Under the pieces are notes generated by a model, which was not told the DNA's origin, did not search any database, and saw nothing but the letters and a program-made list of their open reading frames with translations. Of a stretch of 64,000 nucleotides of DNA, positions 44,341 to 52,372 are shown piece after piece. Each line of letters begins with the position of its first letter. Position 1 is the first letter of the stretch. Source of the DNA: Limimaricola cinnabarinus (lineage in GTDB: Bacteria > Pseudomonadota > Alphaproteobacteria > Rhodobacterales > Rhodobacteraceae); contig NZ_KZ304964.1 of assembly GCF_002723615.1 (NCBI RefSeq), positions 22,510-86,509 on the forward strand. The letters run 5' to 3'. The position numbers and the translations under genes were made by a program.

Positions 44341-45036
44341 ATGCTCGACGTGACCGATCTCGACCTTCACTATGGCCATAGCCAGATCCTCGACACCGTC
44401 TCGATGAGCGCGCGGGCGGGCGAGGTGACCTGCGTGATGGGCACCAATGGCGTCGGCAAGACCAGCCTTCTCAAGGCGCTTTCGGGGCGGCACCCGGCGA
44501 GCCGGGGGCGCATCATGCTCGATGGCGACGACATCGGCGGGCTGTCGGCGCATGGCATGGCGCGGGCGGGGGTGGGCTATGTGCCGCAGGGGCGCGAGGT
44601 GTTTCCGCTCCTGACCGTGCGCGAGAACCTCGAGACCGCCTTTGCCGGGTTGCCGCGCGCCAGACGCCGGGTGTCCGACGACATCTTCGAGCTCTTTCCC
44701 GTGCTGCACGAGATGCGCCACCGGCGCGGCGGCGATCTTTCGGGCGGGCAGCAGCAGCAGCTCTCCATCGCCCGCGCGCTGATCCTGCGCCCGCGCCTGC
44801 TCTTGCTCGACGAGCCGACCGAGGGCATCCAGCCCAACATCATCGCCCAGATCGGCCGGGTCATCGCCAAGCTGCGCGACCGGGGCGACATGGCGATCGT
44901 GCTGGTCGAGCAGTATTTCGACTTTGCCCATGACCTCGCCGACAGTTTCGTGGTGATGCGGCGCGGGCGGGTGACGCTGGCGGGGGCGCGCGATGCGGTG
45001 ACGCGCGACCGGCTCTTGTCGGAGGTCTCGGTCTGA
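44341..45036 (+). CDS. urtE: Urea ABC transporter ATP-binding protein UrtE
   Basis: The 231-residue LivF-type ATPase starts MLDVTDLDLHYGHSQILDTV. It has Walker A GTNGVGKTSL, the segment ARAGVGYVPQGREVFPLLTV typical of UrtE, signature LSGGQQQQLSIARAL, and Walker B LLLLDEPTEGIQPNI. It begins 2 bases after urtD and ends the urtABCDE operon, shortly before a truncated nasT. Confidence 0.96.
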   Translation: MLDVTDLDLHYGHSQILDTVSMSARAGEVTCVMGTNGVGKTSLLKALSGRHPASRGRIMLDGDDIGGLSAHGMARAGVGYVPQGREVFPLLTVRENLETAFAGLPRARRRVSDDIFELFPVLHEMRHRRGGDLSGGQQQQLSIARALILRPRLLLLDEPTEGIQPNIIAQIGRVIAKLRDRGDMAIVLVEQYFDFAHDLADSFVVMRRGRVTLAGARDAVTRDRLLSEVSV

Positions 45037-45063
45037 GGGCGCGCATGGCGGCGGGGCAGGCCC

Positions 45064-45375
45064 ATGGCTGACAGCCTGCGCATCGTCCTCATCGAGCCCG
45101 ACCCCGAGCGGGCCCGGCTCATCATCGAGGCGCTGCAGGAGACCGGGTCGCACCGGGTGCAGGTGCTCGCGGGGGATGCGGGGCTGGCCGCCGGGATCGC
45201 CGCGGCCGACCCCGACCTCGTACTCATCGACATCGCCGATCCGTCGCGCGACACGCTCGAGGAGCTGGCGCTCGCCTCCGGCCCGCTCGAACGCCCGGTG
45301 GCGATGTTCGTCGACCGCAGCAACGCGCCGCTCACCCGCGCTGGACTTGCCCCGAACGCTGGACCGCTGCCCTGA
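45064..45375 (+). pseudogene. Truncated nasT-like response regulator
   Basis: About 87 codons (RIVLIEPDPERARLIIEALQ, DPDLVLIDIADPSRDTLEEL, ALASGPLERPVAMFVDRS) closely match the receiver domain of the intact NasT at 47836-48420. The match ends near 45330 and 16 unrelated codons follow. The RNA-binding ANTAR domain is missing. It stands 27 bases after urtE, so nitrate genes once followed the urea operon directly. An IS3 relic adjoins the break. Confidence 0.85.
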
Positions 45376-45390
45376 GGGCTTTCCCGTCTT

Positions 45391-45735
45391 CTAAGCCATC
45401 AACGGGCAGGTGGTGCTGATGGCTTTCATGAACTCGATCGGGATCTTGTTGCCGATCGAGCTGTGCGGTCGTTCGTGATTATACTCGTGGCGGTATGCTT
45501 CGCATTTTAACCGGGCATCCTCGACGGACAAGAACCAGTTCTGATCGATGCATTCGATCTTAGGTAGCAGATGCACCAGTTTGCCGGATGGACCGAGCCG
45601 GCGAAGTTCGCTGCAATGGCGGCATGGCCGAGCCTCTGATTCATCCAGACACTGACGCAGAAACGCGCCGAGATTCTCGGGCAGATCAAGGCTTACGGGA
45701 CGCAGATCGCGCATGCGAAGCACGACCTTGCGCAT
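45391..45735 (-). mobile_element. IS3-family OrfB C-terminal remnant
   Basis: The minus strand reads KLVHLLPKIECIDQNWFLSV, then EYNHERPHSSIGNKIPIEFM, the end of an rve-type integrase. The sequence ahead of it (MRDLRPVSLDLPENLGAFLR) belongs to another element or host DNA. Only the last 70 or so codons of OrfB remain. It may have caused the loss of the nasT 3' end. Confidence 0.7.
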
Positions 45736-45796
45736 GTGAACGGGCGTTGTTGCAGAACTCAGGCTTGAGGCACAGGTGCCCCTTTCCCCAATGATG

Positions 45797-46753
45797 TCAT
45801 GCCACGCGAACGATCTCGGCGGTGCCGAGGGCTGAGAAGCGGATCATGAGGGCGATGCGGATGTGGACTTCGGCGGTTTGGCGGGTCGGGGTCTCTTGCA
45901 GCGATGCGCTCCCCGAACGCCTTCAGGCATCGCATCTTGGCTTCGACGCGACTGCGGAGATGGTAGCCGGTCCATCGTTTTCAGAACGCTCGACCAAAGT
46001 GCCGTGTGGCCCGGAGGATGTCGTTGCGGGCCGCAGCAGCCGGTCCGTCTCTTTCCATGGTCGCCCATTCTTGCGGATCGGGATGATCGCCGTGGCTTGG
46101 CGTTCGATGATCGCGGTGTGACAGCGACGCGTATCGTAGGCACCATCGGCGGTCACGGTGCCGATCGGCTCGTCGTCGGGGATCTGATCAAGCAGGTCCG
46201 GCAGGACCGGACTGTCGCCATCGCGGCTGGGGGTGAACTCCACGGCGCGGAAGTCGGACGTGGCCGTATCCATGGCCAGATGGATCTTCCGCCACTGGCG
46301 ACGGCCCTGCGCTCCATGCTTGCGGGCCTGCCATTCGCCATCGCCCAGGAACTTGTTCCCCGTGCTGTCCACGAGCAGGTTCAGCGGTCCGTCGGTCCGT
46401 CGGTCCGTCGGCCCGTCGGCCCGGCGATACGGGATCTGGACGGCCAAGCTCTTCTGCCTGCGGCACAGCGTCGAGTAGTCCGGCACCGGCCAGTCCAGCC
46501 CTGCCATACGCAGCAAGCTGGCTACAATCCCGGCCGTCTGCCTCAGCGGCAGCTTGAACAGCACTTTGATCGAGAGACAGAATTGTATCGCGCCCTCGGA
46601 AAAGACCGGGGGACGCCCCGGCCGTCCCTCATGCGGTGCGAGCCAAGCCATCTCCCGATCCAGCCAGATCAGCAGAGAGCCGCGCTTGCGCAGCGCGGCG
46701 TTGTAGGTGGACCAGTTCGTCGTGCGATAGCGGGCAGGTAGAGGCTTCGTCAT
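45797..46753 (-). pseudogene. IS5-family transposase with 8-bp repeat expansion, frameshift and stop
   Basis: From ATG 46753 the frame reads MTKPLPARYRTTNWSTYNAA, CRRQKSLAVQIPYRRADGP, LLVDSTGNKFLGDGEWQARK, and TVTADGAYDTRRCHTAIIER. Tandem 8-bp units (46385-46424) add DGPTDRRT without breaking the frame. Near 46050 a one-base shift moves the frame; the correct continuation (ARNDILRATRHFGRAF, stop, KRWTGYHLRSRVEAKMRCLK) has TGA for an expected Trp. The end VHIRIALMIRFSALGTAEIV lies at 45797. It is inactive. Confidence 0.82.
46385..46424. repeat. 8-bp tandem repeat inside transposase gene
   Basis: CGGTCCGT occurs three times in a row (46385-46408), followed by CGGCCCGT and CGGCCCGG (46409-46424). 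The repeat adds 24 bases (8 codons) relative to the related transposase at 31503, a slippage-type expansion. Confidence 0.85.
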
Positions 46754-46818
46754 GCCTCCCACCTAAGCGGCTGTTTCGCTGTGTGAACCGTAAGGCCGGG
46801 GGTTCTGCAACAACGCCC

Positions 46819-46944
46819 TTCTATCCGGATGTGCCGGTGAAGCGGGAGATGGGCGAGACCGAGACCTTCTACGCCATCGACAAGGCGCGCGAGCTACTGG
46901 GATTTGCTCCCGAGCATGGCTGGCGGGACGAGGTGAAGGCATAG
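46819..46944 (+). pseudogene. NAD-dependent epimerase/dehydratase C-terminal tail
   Basis: Forty-one codons (FYPDVPVKREMGETETFYAI, then ARELLGFAPEHGWRDEV) resemble the end of NAD-dependent epimerases, where the final helix follows a substrate-loop Pro-rich segment. The rest is replaced by the IS5 element whose right end is at 46818. The substrate class cannot be recognised. Confidence 0.6.
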
Positions 46945-47121
46945 ACGGCAGGTTTCGATCGGGCACGCTTCCGCGCTCAAGAACCCGGCCATGACGGCGC
47001 TTCATCTTACCAAGCAACCGTTGCCGAGAATGTGCAGCCCTTCGTAAGAAAGGGCGGACAGCCGACATTAGCGACACATGAAGCGCACGTCCGCTTCCCG
47101 CACTGTCGCAGCGGATGAATT

Positions 47122-47450
47122 TCAGATTTCCCCGCGTATGACCGGTAGCTGGCTAGAGGATTTCATCTCCCGCAGCGATAGGTTCGACCGGATGCTGGTC
47201 ACCCCGGGCAGCCTTCGCAGGGTGGTCTTTACAAAGGCACTGTAGTTGTCGAGGTCCCTCGCGACAGCGATGAGCAGGAGGTCGCCGGCCCCGGTTGTGT
47301 TATGGCACGCCAGAAAGTTAGGCGAAGTCTCGATGATGCGCTGGAACTCGGCCGTGGCCGCGGCATCGTGCTCGGAGCAGCGCAGCTGCACGAAGGCCAT
47401 GACGCCAAGCCCGATCTTCCGTCGATTCGGCCGGCTTGGTAGCCCTCGAT
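47122..47450 (-). pseudogene. Lrp/AsnC-family regulator, effector domain only
   Basis: The minus strand encodes KIGLGVMAFVQLRCSEHDAA, IETSPNFLACHNTTGAGDLL, AVARDLDNYSAFVKTTLRRL, and GVTSIRSNLSLREMKSSSQL, the RAM/AsnC ligand domain. The helix-turn-helix half should precede it but is replaced at 47451 by an IS3 relic. It ends about 180 bases from the epimerase tail, with which it is convergent. Confidence 0.78.
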
Positions 47451-47695
47451 TGTCCCTCGTCAGCGCCTCTGGGGGCATCTGAATTGATTTTTTAACGGAG
47501 GGTTTTTGGCTCATCGTAACCACCAAGGAGCGGAGATGAGTCAGAAACCCGGAGCAGACAAACCGACGGCTGAGTCGCTGGTGAAGGACATCCGTCGGCG
47601 CATCCGGAAGCATCATTCGGCCGAGAAAAAAATCCGCATCGTCCTGGATGGGCTGCGCGGCGAGGGCAGCATTGCCGAGCTCTGCCGGCGCGAGG
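47451..47695 (+). mobile_element. IS3-family left-end relic, copy 2 (245 bp)
   Basis: The relic begins TGTCCCTCGTCAGCGCC and encodes an OrfA start, MSQKPGADKPTAESLVKDIR, RKHHSAEKKIRIVLDGLRGE, GSIAELCRRE. It ends at GCGAGG, the same two borders as copy 1 at 29755-29998. It has replaced the 5' half of the Lrp-type gene. Confidence 0.75.
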
Positions 47696-47835
47696 TTCTC
47701 CGCCGCGCCCGTTTTCCCGGCATGTTCGACCTTGGACGCCGATCGGTTGTGCAGATGCCCTTTTGAAAGCCTGCGCCCCCGCCTCGATGTTCGCCTCGCT
47801 TGACCGCGCCCGCCGCCGCGCACGATGCATCGCGC

Positions 47836-48420
47836 ATGGGCGACAAGCTGAGCATCGTGGTGGTCGAGGCCGATCGGGAGCGGGCGCACCTGATCGTCGA
47901 CAGCCTGCGCGGCACCGGCGACCACGACATCCGGGTGATCGCCGAGCCGAGCCGGCTGGCGCGCTGCATCGCCGAGGCCGATCCGGACATCGTTCTGATC
48001 GACGTCGCTGACCCGTCGCGCGACATGCTCGAGGAGCTGGCGCTCGCCTCCGGGCCGCTCGACCGGCCCGTGGCGATGTTCGTCGATCGCAGCCGGCAGG
48101 GACTGGCCAAGGCGGCGGTCGAGGCGGGGGTCTCGGCCTACGTGGTCGACGGGCTGCGCCCCGAGCGGCTGAGGCCGGTGCTCGATGCCGCGATGGCGCG
48201 GTTCCAGATGTTCCGGCAGATGCGCAGCGAGCTGGCCGCGACGCGCCGGGCGCTCGAGGAGCGCAAGACCATCGACCGGGCGAAAGGCATCCTGATGAAG
48301 GCGCGCGGCATCGACGAGGGCGAGGCCTACGCGCTGCTGCGCCGCACCGCGATGGACCAGAACCGGCGCATGGCCGACGTGGCCGAGGCGCTGGTCACCG
48401 CGGCGGGGCTGCTGTCATGA
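47836..48420 (+). CDS. nasT: NasT-type ANTAR-domain antitermination regulator
   Basis: The 194-residue protein has a receiver-like N-terminal domain (SIVVVEADRERAHLIVDSLR, PDIVLIDVADPSRDMLEELA, PVAMFVDRS) and a C-terminal RNA-binding ANTAR domain (ERKTIDRAKGILMKARGIDE, AYALLRRTAMDQNRRMADVA). NasT binds leader RNA and prevents termination when nitrate or nitrite releases it from NasS. The ATG at 47836 begins the family sequence. It overlaps nasS by 4 bases. Its target is probably the terminator-bearing leader at 49667-49849. Confidence 0.92.
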   Translation: MGDKLSIVVVEADRERAHLIVDSLRGTGDHDIRVIAEPSRLARCIAEADPDIVLIDVADPSRDMLEELALASGPLDRPVAMFVDRSRQGLAKAAVEAGVSAYVVDGLRPERLRPVLDAAMARFQMFRQMRSELAATRRALEERKTIDRAKGILMKARGIDEGEAYALLRRTAMDQNRRMADVAEALVTAAGLLS

Positions 48421-49589
48421 CCCTGCCGCGGCTCTCGGTCGGCTTCATGCCACTGGTCGACGCCGCGCCGGTGATCGTGGCGTGGGAAATGGGCTTCGCG
48501 CGGGCCGAGGGGCTCGCCATCGAGCTGCACCGCGCGCCCTCGTGGTCGAGCCTGCGCGACATGCTGGCCTTCGAGGCGGTGGACGCGGCGCAGGTGCTGT
48601 CGCCAGTGCCGGTCGCGACCGCGCTTGGCTTGGGCGGCGCGGGCGTGCCGCTGCAGGCGCTCTCGGTGCTGTCGGTCAATGGCAACGTGATCGGGGTCAG
48701 CCGCGAGCTGGCGGCGCAGCTACGCGACGCAGGCCACGGCTTCGGCTTCGACGACGCGCGCGTGGCGGGCGAGGCGCTCTTCGCGGGGCGCGACGCGCCG
48801 CTCCGGGTCGGGGTGCCGTTCCCCTTCTCGATGCATTTCGAGCTGATCCGCTACTGGCTCGACGCGGTCGCGCCGGGCCGGACGGTGGAGATCCGCACCG
48901 TCCCGCCGCCGCTGATGGCCGAGGCGATCGGCGCGGGCGAGATCGACGCCTTCTGCGTCGGCGAGCCTTGGGGCTCGATCGCGGTCGAGACCGGCGTGGG
49001 CGAGCTGCTTCTGCCCGGCCGGGCGATCTGGGCCGGGGCGCCGGAAAAGGTGCTGGCGGTGCGCGCCGGCCGGGCCGAGGCGGAGCCCGCGCGCTTCGGC
49101 GCGCTGGTCCGGGCGCTGTGGCGGGCTGGGCGCTGGCTGGGCCAGCCGGGCAGCCGGACGACGGCGGCCGAGCTTCTGAGCCGGCCGGAATACCTGAACG
49201 TGCCGGCCGAGATTATCGACCGGGCGCTGACCGGGCGGCTGACGATCTCGGGCCGCGGCGAGGGGCGGCATGTCGAGGGGCTGGTCGCGTTCCACGGCGG
49301 GGCGGCGGGCTTTCCCTGGCGCAGCCAAGCCGCCTGGATCGGCCGGCGCATGGCCGCGCGGGCCGGCCTCGACCCGCAAGCGGCCGACGCCGCGGCGCGG
49401 GCGGTGTTCCGCAGCGACCTGCACCGGCAGATGCTCTCGGGGATCGGCGCGGTGCTGCCCGGCGCGTCCGAGAAGATCGAGGGCGCGGTCGAGTCGGACC
49501 ATTTGGTGGCGGCCGAGGATGGCACGCTCGTCCTGCGGCGCGACCGGTTCTTCGACGGCCGGGTTTTTGACCCCTCGCATCCCGACTGA
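48417..49589 (+). CDS. nasS: NasS-type cytoplasmic nitrate/nitrite sensor
   Basis: The 390-residue protein belongs to the NrtA/CmpA nitrate-binding family: [60 protein letters not shown], and GAPEKVLAV. It has no signal peptide. Together with nasT directly upstream, this identifies the cytosolic NasS sensor and not the transport protein. NasS sequesters NasT until it binds nitrate or nitrite. The 4-base overlap with nasT supports co-translation of the complex. Confidence 0.9.
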   Translation: MTLPRLSVGFMPLVDAAPVIVAWEMGFARAEGLAIELHRAPSWSSLRDMLAFEAVDAAQVLSPVPVATALGLGGAGVPLQALSVLSVNGNVIGVSRELAAQLRDAGHGFGFDDARVAGEALFAGRDAPLRVGVPFPFSMHFELIRYWLDAVAPGRTVEIRTVPPPLMAEAIGAGEIDAFCVGEPWGSIAVETGVGELLLPGRAIWAGAPEKVLAVRAGRAEAEPARFGALVRALWRAGRWLGQPGSRTTAAELLSRPEYLNVPAEIIDRALTGRLTISGRGEGRHVEGLVAFHGGAAGFPWRSQAAWIGRRMAARAGLDPQAADAAARAVFRSDLHRQMLSGIGAVLPGASEKIEGAVESDHLVAAEDGTLVLRRDRFFDGRVFDPSHPD

Positions 49590-49641
49590 CCAAATTTTCG
49601 ACAAAGCCGCGCCTGACCCCGATATTGCCACGCCGCGCCGC

Positions 49642-49656
49642 GGCATTGCCCTTGCG
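49642..49656 (+). promoter_or_regulatory. Putative sigma-54 promoter of the nitrate operon
   Basis: GGCATTGCCCTTGCG has the -24 GG and -12 GC elements separated by exactly 10 bases and a TTGC at -12, as required for RpoN promoters. Transcription would start near 49667, about 55 bases after the nasS stop, giving a 180-base untranslated leader before nrtA. No NtrC site was identified by eye. Confidence 0.5.
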
Positions 49657-49745
49657 GCATGACGACAGGGCGGGTCAGCTGGGCACGTGGGCAGGCAACG
49701 ACGTCTGGCCGACCGAATTCTCCCAACGACTGGGCGATCTGGAGC

Positions 49746-49804
49746 AAAGCCGCTCGACCGTTTCGCGACATCCGTCGCGCGATGAGTCGGCGGCTTTTTT
49801 GGTT
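49746..49804 (+). terminator. Intrinsic terminator in the nrtA leader (attenuator)
   Basis: AAAGCCGC (49746-49753) pairs with GCGGCTTT (49790-49797), enclosing an inner CGCGA/TCGCG hairpin (49764-49768 with 49775-49779). The outer stem is followed by a run of Ts (49795-49800, then GGTTTTT). It lies between the putative promoter and nrtA, so it must be overcome for expression, exactly what NasT antitermination does. The two hexaloop hairpins of an ANTAR site were not clearly identified. Confidence 0.75.
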
Positions 49805-49849
49805 TTTGCCCGGACCTTCCCCCCGGGCCCTGAGACGGGAACGACGCGC

Positions 49850-51217
49850 ATGACACGGCTGACCGCGATCCTCGCCACCACCACCTGCCTCGCCGCACCG
49901 GCTGCGGCCGAGATGCTGCCACTGGAGAAGGACGAGCTGACCTTCGGCTTCATCAAGCTCACCGACATGGCGCCGCTCGCGGTGGCCTACGAGCAGGGCT
50001 ACTTCTTCGACGAGGGGCTGTTCGTCACGCTCGAGGCGCAGGCCAACTGGAAGGTGCTGCTCGACGGGGTCATCGACGGCCAGCTCGACGGGGCGCACAT
50101 GCTGGCGGGTCAGCCGCTCGCCGCGACCATCGGCTACGGCACCGAGGCGCATATCGTCACGCCCTTCTCGATGGATCTCAACGGCAACGGCATCACCGTG
50201 TCGAACGAGGTCTGGGAGGCGATGAAGCCCAACATCCCGACCGACGCCGAGGGCCGGCCGCAGCACCCGATCTCGGCCGCGGCGCTGAAGCCGGTGATCG
50301 AGCAGTACCGGGCAGAAGGAAAGTCCTTCAACATGGGCATGGTCTTCCCGGTCTCGACCCACAATTACGAGCTGCGCTACTGGCTCGCCGCCGGCGGCAT
50401 CGCGCCCGGCTACTATTCCGAGCAGAACACCACAGGCCAGATCGGCGCCGAGGCGCTCCTGTCGGTGACGCCACCGCCGCAGATGCCCGCGACGCTCGAG
50501 GCCGGGACGATCTACGGCTACGCCGTGGGCGAGCCATGGAACCAGCAGGCCGTGGCCATGGGCATCGGCGTGCCGGTGATCACCGACTACGAGCTGTGGA
50601 AGAACAACCCCGAAAAGGTGTTCGGCCTCACCGCCGAATTCGTCGAGGAGAACCCAAACACCACGCTCGCCGTCACCAAGGCGCTGATCCGCGCGGCCAT
50701 GTGGCTCGACGAGAACGACAACGCCAACCGCGCCCAGGCGGTCGAGATCCTGTCGCGCCCCGACTATGTCGGCGCCGACGCGGGGGTGATCGCCGCCTCG
50801 ATGACCGGCACCTTCGAGTACGAGAAGGGCGACGTGCGCGAGGTGCCGGACTTCAACACCTTCTTCCGGCACCACGCCACCTATCCCTTCTACTCGGACG
50901 CGGTGTGGTACCTCACCCAGATGCGTCGCTGGGGCCAGATCGCCGCGGCGCGGCCCAACAGCTGGTACGACGAGGTCGCCCGCTCGGTCTACAAGCCCGA
51001 AATCTACCTCGAGGCGGCCCGGATGCTGGTCGACGAGGGGCTGGCGGACGAGGCCGACTTCCCGTGGGACAGCGACGGCTACAAGGCGCCGACGCCCGCC
51101 GCCGACATCATCGACGGCATTCCCTACGACGGCCGCGCGCCCAACGCCTATCTCGACAGCCTGCCGATCGGGCTGAAGGGCGACCAGCGGGTCGTCGGTT
51201 CCGAGATCCAGGGCTGA
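49850..51217 (+). CDS. nrtA: Nitrate ABC transporter substrate-binding protein
   Basis: The 455-residue periplasmic protein has a signal peptide ([20 protein letters not shown]) and is closely related to NrtA/Nas[79 protein letters not shown], and [20 protein letters not shown]. It binds nitrate (and nitrite) for uptake. ATG 49850 is chosen because the longer frame runs through the leader terminator. A GC hairpin follows the stop. Confidence 0.95.
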   Translation: MTRLTAILATTTCLAAPAAAEMLPLEKDELTFGFIKLTDMAPLAVAYEQGYFFDEGLFVTLEAQANWKVLLDGVIDGQLDGAHMLAGQPLAATIGYGTEAHIVTPFSMDLNGNGITVSNEVWEAMKPNIPTDAEGRPQHPISAAALKPVIEQYRAEGKSFNMGMVFPVSTHNYELRYWLAAGGIAPGYYSEQNTTGQIGAEALLSVTPPPQMPATLEAGTIYGYAVGEPWNQQAVAMGIGVPVITDYELWKNNPEKVFGLTAEFVEENPNTTLAVTKALIRAAMWLDENDNANRAQAVEILSRPDYVGADAGVIAASMTGTFEYEKGDVREVPDFNTFFRHHATYPFYSDAVWYLTQMRRWGQIAAARPNSWYDEVARSVYKPEIYLEAARMLVDEGLADEADFPWDSDGYKAPTPAADIIDGIPYDGRAPNAYLDSLPIGLKGDQRVVGSEIQG

Positions 51218-51226
51218 CGCGCCCGG

Positions 51227-51244
51227 CGGGGCCGCGTGGCCCCG
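51227..51244 (+). promoter_or_regulatory. Intra-operon stem-loop after nrtA
   Basis: CGGGGCC (51227-51233) and GGCCCCG (51238-51244) form a perfect 7-bp stem with a 4-base loop 9 bases after nrtA. As with the other binding-protein genes here, it lacks a T-run and probably stabilises the upstream mRNA. Confidence 0.6.
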
Positions 51245-51284
51245 CATCCCATTTCCTCCGCTGATCCAACCCCCGGAGCACCCC

Positions 51285-52367
51285 ATGACCGCGATTGATC
51301 CAACCGCCATCGAGGCCGAACACAAGGAGGCACGGCGCGCCCGCTGGCTGGCGCGGCTCGGTGCCGCCGACCGCTGGTTCCAGGTTCTCGGCCTGGCCTG
51401 GCTGACCCCGCTGATCCGCGCCGCCGCCGGCGACGACCCCCGGGCCCGGATGCGCGAGGTCTGGCGGCTCTTGGGCGTGCCGCTTCTGGCCATCGCGGGC
51501 TTCCTCGCGCTCTGGGCCATGCTGGCACCGCAGGTGCAGACCTCGCTCGGCGCGATCCCCGGGCCGGGTCAGGTCTGGCACGAGGCGGTGGGCCTGCACG
51601 AGGACGCCGCGCGCACCGCCGAGAAGAAGGCCCGCTTCGAGGAGCAGGTGGCCCTGCGCAACGAACGCCTGGTCGAGCAGGGTAGGGCGGACGAGGTCAA
51701 GGAGATCGCCTTCACCGGGGCGCCGTCCTATTACGACCAGATCGGCACCTCGATCCTGACGGTCTTCTTCGGCTTCCTGGTGGCGAGCGCGGTGGCGATC
51801 CCGCTCGGCATCCTTGCCGGTCTCTCGGCCACCGCCAACGCCGCGCTCAACCCGCTGATCCAGATCTTCAAGCCGGTCTCGCCGCTGGCGTGGCTGCCGA
51901 TCGTCACCATGGTGGTCTCCGCGCTCTCGGCGGGCGGCGAGGGCCTCTTCGCCAAGTCGTTCCTCGTCTCGGCGATCACCGTCACGCTCTGTTCGCTCTG
52001 GCCCACCCTGATCAACACCGCGCTCGGCGTGGCGCAGGTCGACCGCGACCTCGTCAACGTCTCCAAGGTGCTGAAGATGAGCCCGCGCGCCAAGATCACC
52101 AAGCTGGTGCTGCCCTCGGCGCTGCCGCTGATCTTCACCGGGCTGCGGCTGTCGCTCGGCGTGGGCTGGATGGTGCTGATCGCCGCCGAGATGCTGGCGC
52201 AGAACCCCGGCTTGGGCAAGTTCGTCTGGGACGAGTTCCAGAACGGCTCGTCGTCCTCGCTGGCGCGGATCATCGTCGCGGTGCTGACCATCGGCCTGAT
52301 CGGCTTCCTGCTCGACCGGGTAATGCTCGCGCTGCAATCGCTCTTCACCCACGCCCCGAACCGGTGA
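51285..52367 (+). CDS. nrtB: Nitrate ABC transporter permease
   Basis: The 360-residue permease carries a charged N-terminal segment, a first membrane helix (VPLLAIAGFLALWAMLAP) and a hydrophilic, coiled-coil-like insert (EDAARTAEKKARFEEQVALR, about residues 106-140). The TauC/NrtB core follows (FGFLVASAVAIPLGILAGLS, PVSPLAWLPIVTMVVSAL, VLKMSPRAKITKLVLPSALP). The insert is normal for NrtB. It lies 6 bases upstream of the ATPase gene. Confidence 0.94.
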   Translation: MTAIDPTAIEAEHKEARRARWLARLGAADRWFQVLGLAWLTPLIRAAAGDDPRARMREVWRLLGVPLLAIAGFLALWAMLAPQVQTSLGAIPGPGQVWHEAVGLHEDAARTAEKKARFEEQVALRNERLVEQGRADEVKEIAFTGAPSYYDQIGTSILTVFFGFLVASAVAIPLGILAGLSATANAALNPLIQIFKPVSPLAWLPIVTMVVSALSAGGEGLFAKSFLVSAITVTLCSLWPTLINTALGVAQVDRDLVNVSKVLKMSPRAKITKLVLPSALPLIFTGLRLSLGVGWMVLIAAEMLAQNPGLGKFVWDEFQNGSSSSLARIIVAVLTIGLIGFLLDRVMLALQSLFTHAPNR

Positions 52368-52372
52368 CCGCC

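Larger units (their letters stand above)
45742..46818 (-). mobile_element. IS5-family insertion sequence (second type), about 1077 bp
   Basis: Inverted ends GGGCGTTGTTGCAGAAC (45742-45758, and its complement at 46802-46818) bound one minus-strand transposase gene. This is a different IS5 relative from the one at 31450 (ends and transposase differ). It separates the IS3 relic from an epimerase tail. Confidence 0.8.

Noticed and set aside
46385..46424. CRISPR-like repeat array
   Set aside because: Units are 8 bp with no spacers and lie within a transposase frame; it is a microsatellite.
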